Made by a program: the position numbers and the translations under genes. 64,000 bases of DNA from Carettochelys insculpta (Eukaryota; Chordata; Testudines; Carettochelyidae): the NCBI RefSeq assembly GCF_033958435.1, contig NC_134138.1:270421798-270485797 (forward strand), written 5' to 3'. Shown one piece after another: positions 63,845 through 64,000 of this stretch (its first letter is position 1; every line of letters begins with the position of its first letter). The notes beneath the pieces were generated by a model, which was not told the origin of the DNA, searched no databases, and saw only the letters and a list, made by a program, of their open reading frames with translations.

Positions 63845-64000
63845 TTAGTAGTAGTAGTAGTAGCATCCTTCAGTCTACGTAGACTATGGATCGCGCCCTT
63901 CGTAGTTCCGTTTGGCATCCTCATTTGCAGCGTCAGCTGTAACTGTGAAGACCCACACGAGAGTGACAGTCCTTGCTGCATCTGTTGCATATGTAATGGG
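63845..64000 (-). mobile_element. LINE 3' end with trinucleotide tail (RTE-like), cut by the window edge
   Basis: The sequence opens with a (TAG)n tract (63848-63863), then CATCCTTCAGTCTACGTAGA, CTATGGATCGCGCCCTTCGT and CCCACACGAGAGTGACAGTC. This layout (short tandem tail, then a conserved segment on the reverse strand) is typical of RTE-like LINE 3' ends in turtle DNA. The call rests on recall of the repeat and the tail. Confidence 0.5.

Overview
This is repeat-rich, non-coding nuclear DNA from a sauropsid vertebrate, most likely a turtle. The evidence is the mix of CR1 and L3-like LINEs, Penelope retroelements with a GIY-YIG domain, tRNA-derived SINEs, and many short inverted-repeat transposons whose ends read GGCTACGTCTACAC-like. 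That turtle assignment is inference from the repeat repertoire. I found no host protein-coding exon, rRNA, functional tRNA or CRISPR array. Every long reading frame with recognisable homology belongs to a mobile element.

Layout. 0-2.6 kb: the C-terminal part of a LINE reverse transcriptase, then three short DNA transposons, one of them a GC-rich 711-bp element. 7.3-8.6 kb: a Penelope copy whose two parts face opposite ways, with a hAT element inserted in it. 9.8-10.9 kb: a three-layer nest (MITE in a DNA element in an old CR1/L3). 11.65-14.7 kb: a nearly complete but decayed CR1 on the minus strand. 16.6-19 kb: an RTE-like LINE tail, a small MITE, a tRNA-SINE and a decayed PIF/Harbinger transposase. 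22-26.7 kb: a Harbinger-type MITE, a candidate solo LTR, a SINE and a pogo/Tigger-like element. 28.5-29.5 kb: MITEs, one carrying a hAT insertion. 30-33.8 kb: five LINE fragments, all on the plus strand. 36.2-39.7 kb: a 5'-truncated Penelope with a long uninterrupted RT plus GIY-YIG frame, bracketed by a ~200-bp direct repeat, and a foldback MITE. 40.8-43.2 kb: MITE pieces in a locally duplicated and inverted patchwork. 44.6-47.8 kb: a SINE split by a MITE, a CR1 piece, an RTE-like LINE, and two SINE copies forming a large palindrome. 51.4-62.8 kb: further Harbinger-type elements, the second copy of the GC-rich element in inverse orientation, two hAT elements, a pogo element, and SINEs (one split by a MITE). 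Between these lie stretches in which I see no gene.

How the parts relate. The transposase relic at ~18.1-19 kb is PIF/Harbinger type, and that superfamily makes 3-bp target duplications. Several short elements here are flanked by TTA, TAA or TAG trinucleotides, and two insertions into SINEs can be compared with other SINE copies. The simplest reading is that Harbinger-type transposases mobilised most of the short elements, with hAT (8-bp duplications) and pogo (TA duplications) adding the rest. The window is best read as a layered record of transposition. Nothing in it clearly amounts to a new cellular system. The most unusual items are the paired GC-rich elements with a shared reading frame, the inverted Penelope, the SINE palindrome and the candidate LTR.
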